From Oscillospiraceae bacterium (lineage in GTDB: Bacteria; Bacillota; Clostridia; Oscillospirales; Acutalibacteraceae): DNA of 43,670 bases. The stretch's first letter is position 1, and each line of letters opens with the position of its first letter. Below the pieces are notes generated by a model, which worked only from the letters and a program-made list of their open reading frames with translations, ran no database searches and was not told the DNA's origin. This document shows, piece after piece, positions 31,184 to 39,122 of the stretch. Location: NCBI GenBank assembly GCA_015065615.1, contig SVPY01000023.1:1-43670 (forward strand), written 5' to 3'. The position numbers and the translations under genes were made by a program.

Positions 31184-32140
31184 TTATTTATAAATGCCCT
31201 CTTCCCACCAGACCTTATTCATAAGCTCGTATCTTTCAAGGGGAAGACCTGTATAAGCGCAGTTGGAAGTACAGAAAATGTAGCCCCAGCCGTCCATACC
31301 TTCTCTTAAGGATCTGCGTGTATCCTCCACTACCTGCTCTAAAGTACCCGTCTGCAATAAACCGCAGTTAACGTTACCGCAAAGGGCAACCTTATCGCCG
31401 TAAAGTCTCTTAACTTCTTTAAGGGAGACACCGCCCTGAGGGTCAAGGGAGTGAAGAGCATCGGGGCCGCACTGCACCATCTGATCTAAGATAGGCATAA
31501 TGTTGCCGTCGGTGTGCTTAATGGAATAGAAGCCCATTTTTCTGTACTCGTCAATGGACTTTTTAAGGTAAGGAGCAACAACCTCGCTGAACATATCGGG
31601 AGAGAAGAAGGGGTTTACGTTAAAGCAGTAGTCACTGCAGAGGCAGAAAGCATCCAGAAGTCCCTCTTTCTTTGCCATTTTTTCGGCAAATTTAAGGTGC
31701 CAGTTAAGTCTTTCTTCGGCTTCTTTCTTCACGCCCTCGGTATCCTCGTAAAGGCGCTCTGTAAATTCCATCATATTGTTGCCGTCGGGCATACTGAAGG
31801 TGGGGTCACCGTGCATCATAAGGAAATATTTATCGCCGCTTTTTTCTCTTATGGATTCCAAAAGGCGCACCGTGTTATCGAAATCACCGGGATTGGGATG
31901 CACAAATATAGCGCTGTGGTGGTATTTTTCTGCAATTTCAATGTAAGTATCGGCGCAGTAATCAATATGAAGCTTCTTTTCTGTGTCGCTCATCTGATTC
32001 CACTGACCGAAAGTCTGCTGGGAGGGGTGGATTTTACCGATTGATTCTAAAGTAAGGAAGAAAACAAGCTCAAAAGTGGGGCAATGGCCCTCAATGGGCT
32101 GACGCTTAAGAGCTTTTATAAAGCGTTCTCTCTCTGTCAT
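31184..32140 (-). CDS. UroD-fold methyltransferase-like protein
   Basis: A 318-residue protein of the uroporphyrinogen decarboxylase superfamily, but of the corrinoid methyltransferase branch rather than heme synthesis. Visible segments include IKHTDGNIMPILDQM, SLDPQGGVSLKEVKRLYGDKV, CGNVNCGLLQTGT and the closing FCTSNCAYTGLPLERYEL. In this branch, proteins move methyl groups between a substrate and a corrinoid protein. The HxDGN motif differs from the HxCG of MtaA, so it may be the substrate-side enzyme. AAGGAGG ribosome binding site; it follows the activator gene by 21 bases in the same operon. Confidence 0.8.
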   Translation of the reverse strand: MTERERFIKALKRQPIEGHCPTFELVFFLTLESIGKIHPSQQTFGQWNQMSDTEKKLHIDYCADTYIEIAEKYHHSAIFVHPNPGDFDNTVRLLESIREKSGDKYFLMMHGDPTFSMPDGNNMMEFTERLYEDTEGVKKEAEERLNWHLKFAEKMAKKEGLLDAFCLCSDYCFNVNPFFSPDMFSEVVAPYLKKSIDEYRKMGFYSIKHTDGNIMPILDQMVQCGPDALHSLDPQGGVSLKEVKRLYGDKVALCGNVNCGLLQTGTLEQVVEDTRRSLREGMDGWGYIFCTSNCAYTGLPLERYELMNKVWWEEGIYK

Positions 32141-32161
32141 TTTAAATACCTCCTTAAATAA

Positions 32162-33592
32162 TTATTCAAAATACATATTATCCATAAATCTTTCTGAGAA
32201 CGAGGGATGGGCGGAAAGATCTATATACTCCGTGTTTTTAATAAAACAGCTTAAATCGTTATTTTCAAGTGCGTATTTTATACTGCCCAAAAGGCTGCTG
32301 TTATTTAAGGGAACACACTTCTCTTTAAGGGCTTTGGGTAAAAGTCCTACGTAAACGGCGTTATCGATATTTATATGGGAGGAAAATCCTCCTGAAATAT
32401 AGAGCTTATCCACGTTTTCAAGTTCAATTCCCTCAATTTCCGCCAGAGTTTCCACCGCGCTTAAAACAGCGGACTTGGCAAGCTGGAACTGACGGATATC
32501 GCGGCCGTTTAAGGTGACGCCCTCGCTGATAGTAAATTCATCCTCTTCCATAAATCCCGTGTCGTCAATAATTTCTTCACGGCGAAGAGCAGAAATAATA
32601 TCTATAAGGCCCGTACCGCATATACCTATAGCTTTTTTATTTCCTATAGTGGTAAATTTATTTTCGCCCTTAACAATATCAAAGCTGTTTACTGCGCCTT
32701 CGCTGCCGCTCATACCGCAGGATATATTTGCGCCCTCAAAGCAGGGGCCTGCCGCCGCCGCGGTGCACAGAGCTTTTTTATTATTATAAAGCACTACCTC
32801 AGCGTTGGTACCAAGGTCAATAAGCAGGTAATATTTATTTTCATCGGGGAGGGATGTTAAATTCATACCTGCCACTATGTCGGCGCCTACAAAGCTACTT
32901 ACACCGGGCAGAGTAATTACCTTCAAGGGCATATTTATGCCTAAACTTTCGCTCTCAAGAGTTTTGCTTTCTAAAAACGCAGGAGTATAGGGAGCAACAC
33001 CTATAGAAGTGCAATCCACATTCAAAAAGAGATGGAGCATTGTGGTGTTGCCTGCCGCATAAAGGGTATTGACCCTGCTTAAATCGTAAATCTCGCTGAA
33101 TTTTGAAATAAGCTTATTAATAGCCTCAATAAGCACCTTTTGCATATCGCTTAAATAACCGTCACGGCACTTTTCTATACGGGAAATAACGTCCGCACCA
33201 AATGAGCGCTGGGGGTTATCTGCAGTAAAAACTTTTACGGTCTCGCCGTTTTCGCAGTCTGCAAGAGCTAAAGCAAGAGTGGTGGTGCCTATATCCAACA
33301 CAAAACAGCCTTTGCCGCTGAAAGCTAAGGTCTCAGCGGCTCCGGTTATACTTTGAATATTTGAATTTTCTGAAAGCTCAACTTTTACGTCGCTTTCAAG
33401 CACGTACTTACAGGAGCGTTTTTTCTCACCGTTTACAAGTACCTCGCACTTACCGCAGGTACCGTTCCCCGCGCAGAGCGTATTTACTCTGTAACCGTTT
33501 TCCCTCAGTACGGCTGAGAGGATATCGCCTTTTCGGGCTGTAATTTTTTTACTTTCACCGCCTGAAAAAACTTCAATATTAATATTATTCAT
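32162..33592 (-). CDS. RACo-like reductive activator of corrinoid protein (2Fe-2S + ASKHA)
   Basis: A 476-residue protein from the ATG at 33592, whose ATGAATAA overlaps the stop of the preceding gene. The N-terminal [2Fe-2S] domain has Cys40, Cys46, Cys49 and Cys61. After a short linker comes the ASKHA fold (CFVLDIGTTTLALALADC, YYLLIDLGTNAEVVLYN, AAAAGPCFEGANISCGM, LYISGGFSSHINIDNAV). These proteins use ATP to re-reduce inactive Co(II) in corrinoid methyltransferases. At 476 residues it is shorter than the usual 600 or more of RACo, apparently lacking part of the linker region. Confidence 0.88.
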   Translation of the reverse strand: MNNINIEVFSGGESKKITARKGDILSAVLRENGYRVNTLCAGNGTCGKCEVLVNGEKKRSCKYVLESDVKVELSENSNIQSITGAAETLAFSGKGCFVLDIGTTTLALALADCENGETVKVFTADNPQRSFGADVISRIEKCRDGYLSDMQKVLIEAINKLISKFSEIYDLSRVNTLYAAGNTTMLHLFLNVDCTSIGVAPYTPAFLESKTLESESLGINMPLKVITLPGVSSFVGADIVAGMNLTSLPDENKYYLLIDLGTNAEVVLYNNKKALCTAAAAGPCFEGANISCGMSGSEGAVNSFDIVKGENKFTTIGNKKAIGICGTGLIDIISALRREEIIDDTGFMEEDEFTISEGVTLNGRDIRQFQLAKSAVLSAVETLAEIEGIELENVDKLYISGGFSSHINIDNAVYVGLLPKALKEKCVPLNNSSLLGSIKYALENNDLSCFIKNTEYIDLSAHPSFSERFMDNMYFE

Positions 33593-34574
33593 AAAGTTTT
33601 TTAACTGTACTGAAATATGCATCTAAGTTTTCCCACTTAGCCTCGGCAGGAATATCGCATCCTGATGAGAGCATAAAGTTATCATAACCCTTGCACTTTT
33701 CAAATACTTCTCTTGTAGCCTTTTCTATAGCTTCGGGAGTGCCGTTTTTAAATAAAACGGGGTCAACGTTACCCATTACTACGCTATCCTCGGGCATAAG
33801 AGGAATCATCTTGCTTAAATCTATGGCATTACCGAAATGGTAAATATCTGCGCCCAAAGAAGCTATGGTATCCGCCATTGCTATGGTGTTATTGCCGCAG
33901 TTGTGGTAAACGAATACGAAATTATCGTCTGCCACCGCGTCAATAATCTCTTTAACAAAGGGAGTGGAGAATTCCTCGCACATATCGGGTGAGAGCATAC
34001 CGGAAGCAGGCTCAGCCATAATAACGCCGTCGGCACCGGCTTCTTTAAATGCCTTTAAGTAATTAATAAGGAACTCTGTGCACTTTTTAACAAGCACCTT
34101 AACGTTATCGGGGTCATCGTAGCAGCTCATCATAAGCTCCATCATATCGAAGATTCTGCCTGCTAAGGAGTAAGGACCGATAACACCGCAGAAAACGGGA
34201 ATGTCGGTAATAAGTTCCTTGGCTTTTTTAACGCCTTCAATATAGATGTTTGTTCTGCCTGCGCCGATTTCGGGCACTTCTACGGTATCGGCTTCACTGA
34301 TATCCTCGATAACGGGAGCGATAACCGCGGGAACTTCGTTCTCTTCGAATTTAACCTCGGCGCCGAAAGCTTCAGCCTCAACTGAAAGGTCCATCATATT
34401 GAGAGCTGCACCAACCTCACATCTTTCCTTAATGGCCACCATACCCTTAGCCTGATTTTCCGCGTTACTGATAAGCGCGTTAACAGAAATACCTAAAAGC
34501 TGAGTGGAAGGGAAAGAAAGAATGGGCAAGGTTTTACTTTTATTTTCAAGAATTTTCTGTACGGTCTTTTTCAT
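33585..34574 (-). CDS. UroD-fold methylcobamide methyltransferase (MtaA/CmuA-like)
   Basis: A 329-residue UroD-superfamily protein with the zinc ligand pattern of MtaA-type methyltransferases: YHNCGNN (His-x-Cys), the GNVDPVLF segment, and the later LSSGCDIP. Such enzymes take methyl from a methyl-corrinoid protein to a thiol or to tetrahydrofolate-type acceptors. It starts 7 bases after the corrinoid protein gene and overlaps the activator gene by 8 bases, so all are translationally coupled. The acceptor is unknown; coenzyme M is unlikely in a bacterium like this. Confidence 0.85.
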   Translation of the reverse strand: MKKTVQKILENKSKTLPILSFPSTQLLGISVNALISNAENQAKGMVAIKERCEVGAALNMMDLSVEAEAFGAEVKFEENEVPAVIAPVIEDISEADTVEVPEIGAGRTNIYIEGVKKAKELITDIPVFCGVIGPYSLAGRIFDMMELMMSCYDDPDNVKVLVKKCTEFLINYLKAFKEAGADGVIMAEPASGMLSPDMCEEFSTPFVKEIIDAVADDNFVFVYHNCGNNTIAMADTIASLGADIYHFGNAIDLSKMIPLMPEDSVVMGNVDPVLFKNGTPEAIEKATREVFEKCKGYDNFMLSSGCDIPAEAKWENLDAYFSTVKKLYE

Positions 34575-34581
34575 AAATCAA

Positions 34582-35217
34582 TTATGCCTTAAAGAAGGAA
34601 AGTGCAACTTCAGCAGCGGAAGCAGCATCGGATGTGTAAGCATCTGCACCGATCTCATCAGCGAATTCCTGAGTAACGGGAGCACCGCCAACCATAACCT
34701 TAACCTGATCTCTGATGCCTGCAGCTTCTAAAGCCTTGATAACTTCTGCATGGTAAACCATTGTTGTAGTAAGAAGGGAGGAAAGACCGATAACCTTAGC
34801 ACCGTTTTCCTTAACAGCTTCAATAATCTTATCAGCTTCAACGTCAACACCGAGGTCAATGCACTCAATACCAACGCCTTCAAACATCATCTTAACAAGG
34901 TTCTTACCGATATCGTGGAGGTCGCCCTTAACTGTGCAAACAACTGCCTTGCCAACGGGCTCAACGCCTTCAGCAGCAAGATAAGGCTTAACGATAGCTG
35001 TACCTGCGTTCATAGCTCTTGCAGCGATTAAAACTTCGGGTACGTAAACTTCGTTGTTCTTGAACTTCTCGCCAACCTCGCTCATACCTGCAATAAGACC
35101 TTCGTTAAGAATCTCTTTAGCTGTTACGCCTTCTTCTAAAGCCTTCTTAACTAATTCCTGTACCTGTGCTCTTTTGCCCTTCTGGAGAGCTAAGCTGATT
35201 TCATTTGTGATTGACAT
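34582..35217 (-). CDS. Corrinoid (cobalamin-binding) methyl carrier protein
   Basis: A 211-residue protein of the MtaC/MtbC type, from the ATG at 35217 (AGGTG upstream). An N-terminal helical cap domain (about 1-85) is followed by the B12-binding Rossmann domain with the axial ligand His101 in GDLHDIGKNLV, then GLSSLLTTTM, and MVGGAPV. It carries a methyl group between two methyltransferases. It is the first gene of the cluster and has a consensus-like promoter. Confidence 0.93.
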   Translation of the reverse strand: MSITNEISLALQKGKRAQVQELVKKALEEGVTAKEILNEGLIAGMSEVGEKFKNNEVYVPEVLIAARAMNAGTAIVKPYLAAEGVEPVGKAVVCTVKGDLHDIGKNLVKMMFEGVGIECIDLGVDVEADKIIEAVKENGAKVIGLSSLLTTTMVYHAEVIKALEAAGIRDQVKVMVGGAPVTQEFADEIGADAYTSDAASAAEVALSFFKA

Positions 35218-35268
35218 AATAATACACCTCATTTAAATTTAGTTTAGTTTTTAGTTTCGTTTTCTTTT

Positions 35269-35297
35269 ATCATACCCTTTAAGCTTCATAAATTCAA
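35269..35297 (-). promoter_or_regulatory. Promoter of the corrinoid methyltransferase operon
   Basis: On the minus strand TTGAAT (35297-35292), a 17-base spacer and TATGAT (35274-35269). It lies inside one arm and the spacer of the inverted repeat 35285-35318. Confidence 0.6.
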
Positions 35298-35468
35298 TAA
35301 ACTATTTTAATTTATGAATTTAACTATTTGAATGTAAAAAGGGCATAATGTTCACTGAATAAATAATACCATACATTTTTTAAAAATAAAATATGGTTTT
35401 CTCTCATTTTAATGTTTTTCCTGCAACGCAACCACATAGTTTTTTAGTTTTTACAAGTTTTAAGGCTA

Positions 35469-35497
35469 TTGACATTTATATCCGCTTATTTTAAAAT
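35469..35497 (+). promoter_or_regulatory. Sigma-A promoter of the DUF362 gene
   Basis: TTGACA (35469-35474), a 17-base spacer and TAAAAT (35492-35497). Confidence 0.75.
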
Positions 35498-35552
35498 AGA
35501 ATCAAATGAAACTATATTAAATAAAATATTATAAAATGAAAGGAAGAATATT

Positions 35553-36425
35553 ATGAGCAAAGAAAAAGCAAAGGTTTATTTTTCTAAAACCATCACACCG
35601 GGTGAGGTTTTAAAACTCTACAAGCTTTTAAACAAGGAGCTAAAAGGCAAGGTTGCCATAAAGGTTCATTCAGGCGAAAAGGGTAACCAGAACTTTTTGC
35701 GCCCCGATTTCTGGAAGGAAGTAATCAACTTTGTGGGCGGCACCGTTACAGAGTGCAACACAGCCTACGCAGGCGAAAGAAACACCAGCGAAAAGCACTT
35801 CAAGCTTATTGAGTACCACGGCTGGAACAAATATTTCGACGTTGACCTTCTTGACGCTGAAGGTCCCGACAAGGTTCTCAATATTCCCGATGGCAAGGTA
35901 ATCAAAAAGAATTACGTGGGCAAGAACATAGAAAATTACGACAGTATGCTGGTGCTCTCCCACTTTAAGGGTCACCCCATGGGCGGCTACGGCGGCGCAT
36001 TGAAGCAGCTTAGTATCGGCGTGGCTTCTTCCTTCGGTAAAGCCTATATTCACGGCGCAGGCGAGCCCGAGAAAATCTGGACTGCCGACCACGATTTATT
36101 CCTCGAAAGTATGGCGGACGCCGCAAAGAGCGTGGTGGATTACTTTAAGGGCAATATCGTTTACGTAAACGTAATGAAAAATATGAGCGTAGACTGCGAC
36201 TGCTGCGCAAAGGCAGAGGACCCCTGCATTAAGGATATAGGCATTCTGGTTTCCGATGACCCCATCGCTATAGACCAGGCTTGTATCGATCTGGTTTACG
36301 CCTGCTCAGACCCCGGCAAGCCCCACCTGATTGAAAGAATCGAAAGCCGTAACGGCGTTCACACCATCGAAGCCGCCGCAACCCTCGGCTACGGCACAAG
36401 AGATTACGAGCTCATCGAGGTATAA
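35553..36425 (+). CDS. DUF362-domain protein
   Basis: A 290-residue protein of the DUF362 family. Characteristic segments are VAIKVHSGEKGN at the start, LSHFKGHPMGGYGGALKQLSIGVAS, and SDDPIAIDQACIDLV. A short cysteine group (DCDCCAKAEDPC) suggests a metal or Fe-S site, but the two-cluster ferredoxin domain fused to many family members is absent. The role of DUF362 is not settled; neighbours in other genomes are often redox or corrinoid genes. It is divergent from the corrinoid cluster and may be co-regulated. AAAGGAAG ribosome binding site. Confidence 0.85.
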   Translation: MSKEKAKVYFSKTITPGEVLKLYKLLNKELKGKVAIKVHSGEKGNQNFLRPDFWKEVINFVGGTVTECNTAYAGERNTSEKHFKLIEYHGWNKYFDVDLLDAEGPDKVLNIPDGKVIKKNYVGKNIENYDSMLVLSHFKGHPMGGYGGALKQLSIGVASSFGKAYIHGAGEPEKIWTADHDLFLESMADAAKSVVDYFKGNIVYVNVMKNMSVDCDCCAKAEDPCIKDIGILVSDDPIAIDQACIDLVYACSDPGKPHLIERIESRNGVHTIEAAATLGYGTRDYELIEV

Positions 36426-36439
36426 TAACCTTCCCCCAC

Positions 36440-36825
36440 TGTAGGGGCTGGCGCCCTCGACAGCCCGTTAAATTATCACAAAATCAAAAGGAGGTAGATT
36501 TAAATCTATCTCCTTTTTTGTGTGCCTTTATTTTTTCTTACATTACGTCAACATACAGAAGTTAAAATTTGCAAGTAAATTACCGCATAAACGTCGGTCC
36601 TGTCCTTACGATGTTTTTAATATTTTTCACTTTATATCGGCGACCATTGGTTGTCCGCCCAAAATACATCTAATCTCACGGACCGCCAATGGCGGCCCCT
36701 ACAAACGAAATATCAAAAAAACCGCACAAAAACGTAGGGGAGGCAAATTTGCAAGCAAATCGCGGTCTCCCTTTTATGTTTACCGCTAATTTTAAAGAGA
36801 GGGGTGACCCCCTCCCCTACGATTA
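36440..36825. repeat. Cluster of CGTAGGGG-type palindromic repeats
   Basis: Members are TGTAGGGGCTG...CAGCCC (36442-36466), GGCGACCATTGG...GACCGCCAATGGCGGCCCCTACA (36639-36702), ACGTAGGGGAGGC...GCGGTCTCCC (36734-36771), and GAGAGGGGTGACCCCCTCCCCTACG (36799-36820). The element at 10767-10844 belongs to the same group. Such elements look like dispersed non-autonomous repeats; their spread must be checked in the whole genome. Confidence 0.65.
36486..36521 (+). terminator. Terminator of the DUF362 gene
   Basis: AAAAGGAGGTAGATTT (36486-36501) and AAATCTATCTCCTTTT (36502-36517) form a long stem with one wobble pair, followed by more T. Confidence 0.8.
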
Positions 36826-36842
36826 TATTATATAAATAATTC

Positions 36843-37286
36843 TCACAATTCTTTAACGTAAATAATTTCCTCGGCGTCCTGCATTGGTGGGAAAAATCCC
36901 CCTGCCTTCTTATAACCGCGCTTTTCGTAAAAAATATAGGCGCTTTCGTCCGCCTGGGTGCTGGTCATCACGTGGCTGTAGCCCATTATTTTCATATCGC
37001 TTTCCCATTTGTCCATCATCTTTGTACCAAAACCTTTATTTCTGTAATTTTCATCCAGAATTATCAAATCAAGAAAAGGAATGGTCTGCCAGAAAAAACC
37101 GTAGCGCAGCACCCCCACCACCGGGTCTTTAAGGCGATGGTTTAAACCACCGTTTTTAACAGAATCGTCAATAAGCACGTAGACCTGACCATTATGCATA
37201 CACTCCCCCAAGGCTTCGGGCGGAATGTGGGAATCAAGCTTCATTATTTTATTTTTCTCCCTGCCAAAAGGCAAACGTATCTCCAA
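36843..37286 (-). CDS. GNAT-family N-acetyltransferase
   Basis: About 147 residues. The acetyl-CoA-binding motif of the family is seen as DENYRNKGFGTKMMDKWE, followed by the usual AYIFYEKRGYKKAGG. The substrate is unknown. The start is placed at TTG 37286, eight bases after AAGGAAGG, giving MEIRLP; a GTG at 37295 lies directly on the ribosome binding site. It ends amid the repeat-rich gap and is divergent from the aquaporin gene. Confidence 0.82.
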   Translation of the reverse strand: MEIRLPFGREKNKIMKLDSHIPPEALGECMHNGQVYVLIDDSVKNGGLNHRLKDPVVGVLRYGFFWQTIPFLDLIILDENYRNKGFGTKMMDKWESDMKIMGYSHVMTSTQADESAYIFYEKRGYKKAGGFFPPMQDAEEIIYVKEL

Positions 37287-37399
37287 AACAACCACCTTCC
37301 TTTACTTAATTATAGCTTTTGTGAAAAGGAAAAGCAATAAAACAAGGATATTTAAAATTTATCCGCCGAAATAAATTAAAATCAATAAACAAAATTTTC

Positions 37400-37428
37400 T
37401 TGTAAGTATCCTTAAACAGTGCTATACT
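37400..37428 (+). promoter_or_regulatory. Promoter of aqpZ
   Basis: TTGTAA (37400-37405), a 17-base spacer and TATACT (37423-37428). Confidence 0.65.
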
Positions 37429-37465
37429 GAATATAACAAAATATATTTTCGGGAGGAAATAAACA

Positions 37466-38128
37466 ATGAACGCAATCAAAAAGTATTTAGCAGAATTCAT
37501 CGGCACATTCGTTCTGGTTTTCTTCGCTTGCGGTACAGCTTGTGTAGTAGGCTGCAGCGCGGCAAACGGAACAGGCTACCTTTTAACAGCCCTTGCATTC
37601 GGTCTGGTTATCGTAGCTATGGCTTACTCCATAGGTAACGTTTCCGGCTGCCACATCAACCCCGCTGTTTCCATCGCAATGCTTATAAACGGCAAGCTCA
37701 CCGTGAAGGACTTTATCGGCTACGTAGCTGCTCAGTTTATCGGCGCTATTGCAGGCGCAGGCGCACTTTCTCTCTTCGTTGGTGTTGAGAGCGGTCTGGG
37801 CGCAAACGCACTTTTCAACGGCAATATCCTTCTTTCACTTCTTATTGAAGTTATTCTCACCTTCGTATTCGTAATCGCAATTTTAGGCGTTACTTCCAAG
37901 GTAGAAAACGGCGCAGTAGCAGGTATTGTAATCGGTCTTACACTTACACTGGTACATATTTTAGGCATCAGCTTCACAGGCACATCCGTTAACCCCGCCC
38001 GTTCCTTCGGTCCTGCCCTTTTAGTTGGCGGCGACGCACTTATAAACGTTTGGGTATTCATCGTAGCTCCCCTCATCGGCGGCGCTCTTGCTGCTATCGT
38101 TTACAAATTCCTTGCAAGCGAGAAATAA
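37466..38128 (+). CDS. aqpZ: Aquaporin Z-type water channel
   Basis: A 220-residue MIP channel with six membrane helices and two NPA half-helices (Asn65-Pro66-Ala67 and Asn176-Pro177-Ala178). The residues that line the selectivity filter fit AqpZ: Phe45, His164, Thr173 and Arg179, which favours water over glycerol. It opens with KYLAEFIGTFVLVFFACG. GGGAGG ribosome binding site, own promoter and own terminator. Confidence 0.93.
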   Translation: MNAIKKYLAEFIGTFVLVFFACGTACVVGCSAANGTGYLLTALAFGLVIVAMAYSIGNVSGCHINPAVSIAMLINGKLTVKDFIGYVAAQFIGAIAGAGALSLFVGVESGLGANALFNGNILLSLLIEVILTFVFVIAILGVTSKVENGAVAGIVIGLTLTLVHILGISFTGTSVNPARSFGPALLVGGDALINVWVFIVAPLIGGALAAIVYKFLASEK

Positions 38129-38148
38129 TCAAACCAAATAAAACAAAG

Positions 38149-38180
38149 AATCCGCCGGGAAACCGACGGATTTTCTTTTT
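38149..38180. terminator. Bidirectional terminator between aqpZ and the aldo/keto reductase gene
   Basis: AATCCGCCGG (38149-38158) and CCGACGGATT (38163-38172) pair with one mismatch around GAAA and are followed by TTCTTTTT. On the other strand a T-rich run follows too. Confidence 0.75.
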
Positions 38181-38187
38181 ACTGATT

Positions 38188-39099
38188 TTAGGGGAGCTTG
38201 TTGCCAGCTGCAAGATAAATCTTGTACCATTCATCGTGAGTGATTCTGATATCGCTTGCCTTAATGCAGTCAGCAAGTCTATTTAGATTTGTGGTACCTG
38301 TTATAGGCTGCATTTTAGCAGGGTGGCGGAGAATCCATGCAATCGCCATAGTAGTGGTAGAAACAGAATATTTATCAGCAATTTCTTTAAGAACCTTATT
38401 AAGCTCGGGGAACTTTTCGTTATCGATAAAGCAGCCCTCAAAGAAACCGTACTGCATAGGTGACCAAGGCTGGATGGTTATATTATTGAGTCTGCAGTAA
38501 TCAAGCACACTTCCGTCGCGGTTGATTGCAGGGTCGTTATACATATTTACGTTGATGCCTGCCTGTACCATAGGTGCGTGCATAATGCCATACTGAAGCT
38601 GATTTGCACAAATAGGCATATCCATAGCACTCTGTAAAAGCTGCATCTGATAGGAATTCTGATTAGAAACGCCGAAGTGACGAACCTTGCCGGATGCTTT
38701 AAGCTTATCAAAAGCCTTGGCAACCTCCTCGGGCTCCATAAGTGCATCGGGGCGATGAAGAAGGAGAACGTCGATATATTCTGTATTAAGTCTCTTTAAG
38801 CTGCCTTCTACAGAATTAATAATGTGGTCGTAAGAAAAATCATAGCTGCCGGGACGTATACCGCACTTTGTCTGGATAATTACCTTATCACGCATAGAAG
38901 GTGTAATAGCCTTACCGAAAACCTCTTCGCTCTTGCCTGAGCCGTAAATATCGGCATGGTCAAAGAAATTAGCACCTAAACTGAGGGCAGTATCTACGAA
39001 AGCGGAAGCTTCCTTTTCGCCCATACCGCTTATTCTCATACAACCTACTGCTACTGTAGGAACCTGCATACCGCTTTTACCGAATTCAATTTTGTACAT
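38188..39099 (-). CDS. Aldo/keto reductase
   Basis: A 303-residue AKR barrel protein with the full catalytic tetrad: Asp47, Tyr52 (DHADIYGSG), Lys78 (QTKCG) and His115 (LLLHRPD). The NADPH-binding tail includes GTTNLNRLADCIKAS. It resembles YdhF-type reductases, which reduce aldehydes or ketones; the natural substrate is unknown. GAGAGGT ribosome binding site. It lies 23 bases after the metallophosphoesterase gene on the same strand, so the two are likely co-transcribed. Confidence 0.92.
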   Translation of the reverse strand: MYKIEFGKSGMQVPTVAVGCMRISGMGEKEASAFVDTALSLGANFFDHADIYGSGKSEEVFGKAITPSMRDKVIIQTKCGIRPGSYDFSYDHIINSVEGSLKRLNTEYIDVLLLHRPDALMEPEEVAKAFDKLKASGKVRHFGVSNQNSYQMQLLQSAMDMPICANQLQYGIMHAPMVQAGINVNMYNDPAINRDGSVLDYCRLNNITIQPWSPMQYGFFEGCFIDNEKFPELNKVLKEIADKYSVSTTTMAIAWILRHPAKMQPITGTTNLNRLADCIKASDIRITHDEWYKIYLAAGNKLP

Positions 39100-39122
39100 A
39101 ATAATTTACCTCTCTTTTAATT

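Larger units (their letters stand above)
35218..35552. other. Divergent regulatory region of the corrinoid cluster and the DUF362 gene
   Basis: AT-rich and without a gene. It holds a promoter for each direction (listed separately) and the inverted repeat TTCATAAATT (35285-35294)/AATTTATGAA (35309-35318), which overlaps the -35 region of the corrinoid operon and may be an operator. I see no cobalamin riboswitch-like conserved block. Confidence 0.5.
36426..36842. other. 417-bp gap built of palindromic repeats
   Basis: No gene is seen; an 89-codon frame here only translates the repeats. The gap contains a DUF362-gene terminator and several palindromes that share a (C)GTAGGGG or CCCCTAC(G) end. 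They are listed below. Confidence 0.65.

Noticed and set aside
35218-35552. Cobalamin riboswitch before the corrinoid operon
   Set aside because: The gap is AT-rich and lacks any B12-box-like block or the length needed for the aptamer on the minus strand leader.
36520-36789. An 89-codon frame in the repeat-rich gap
   Set aside because: It translates the palindromic repeats and shows no conserved features.
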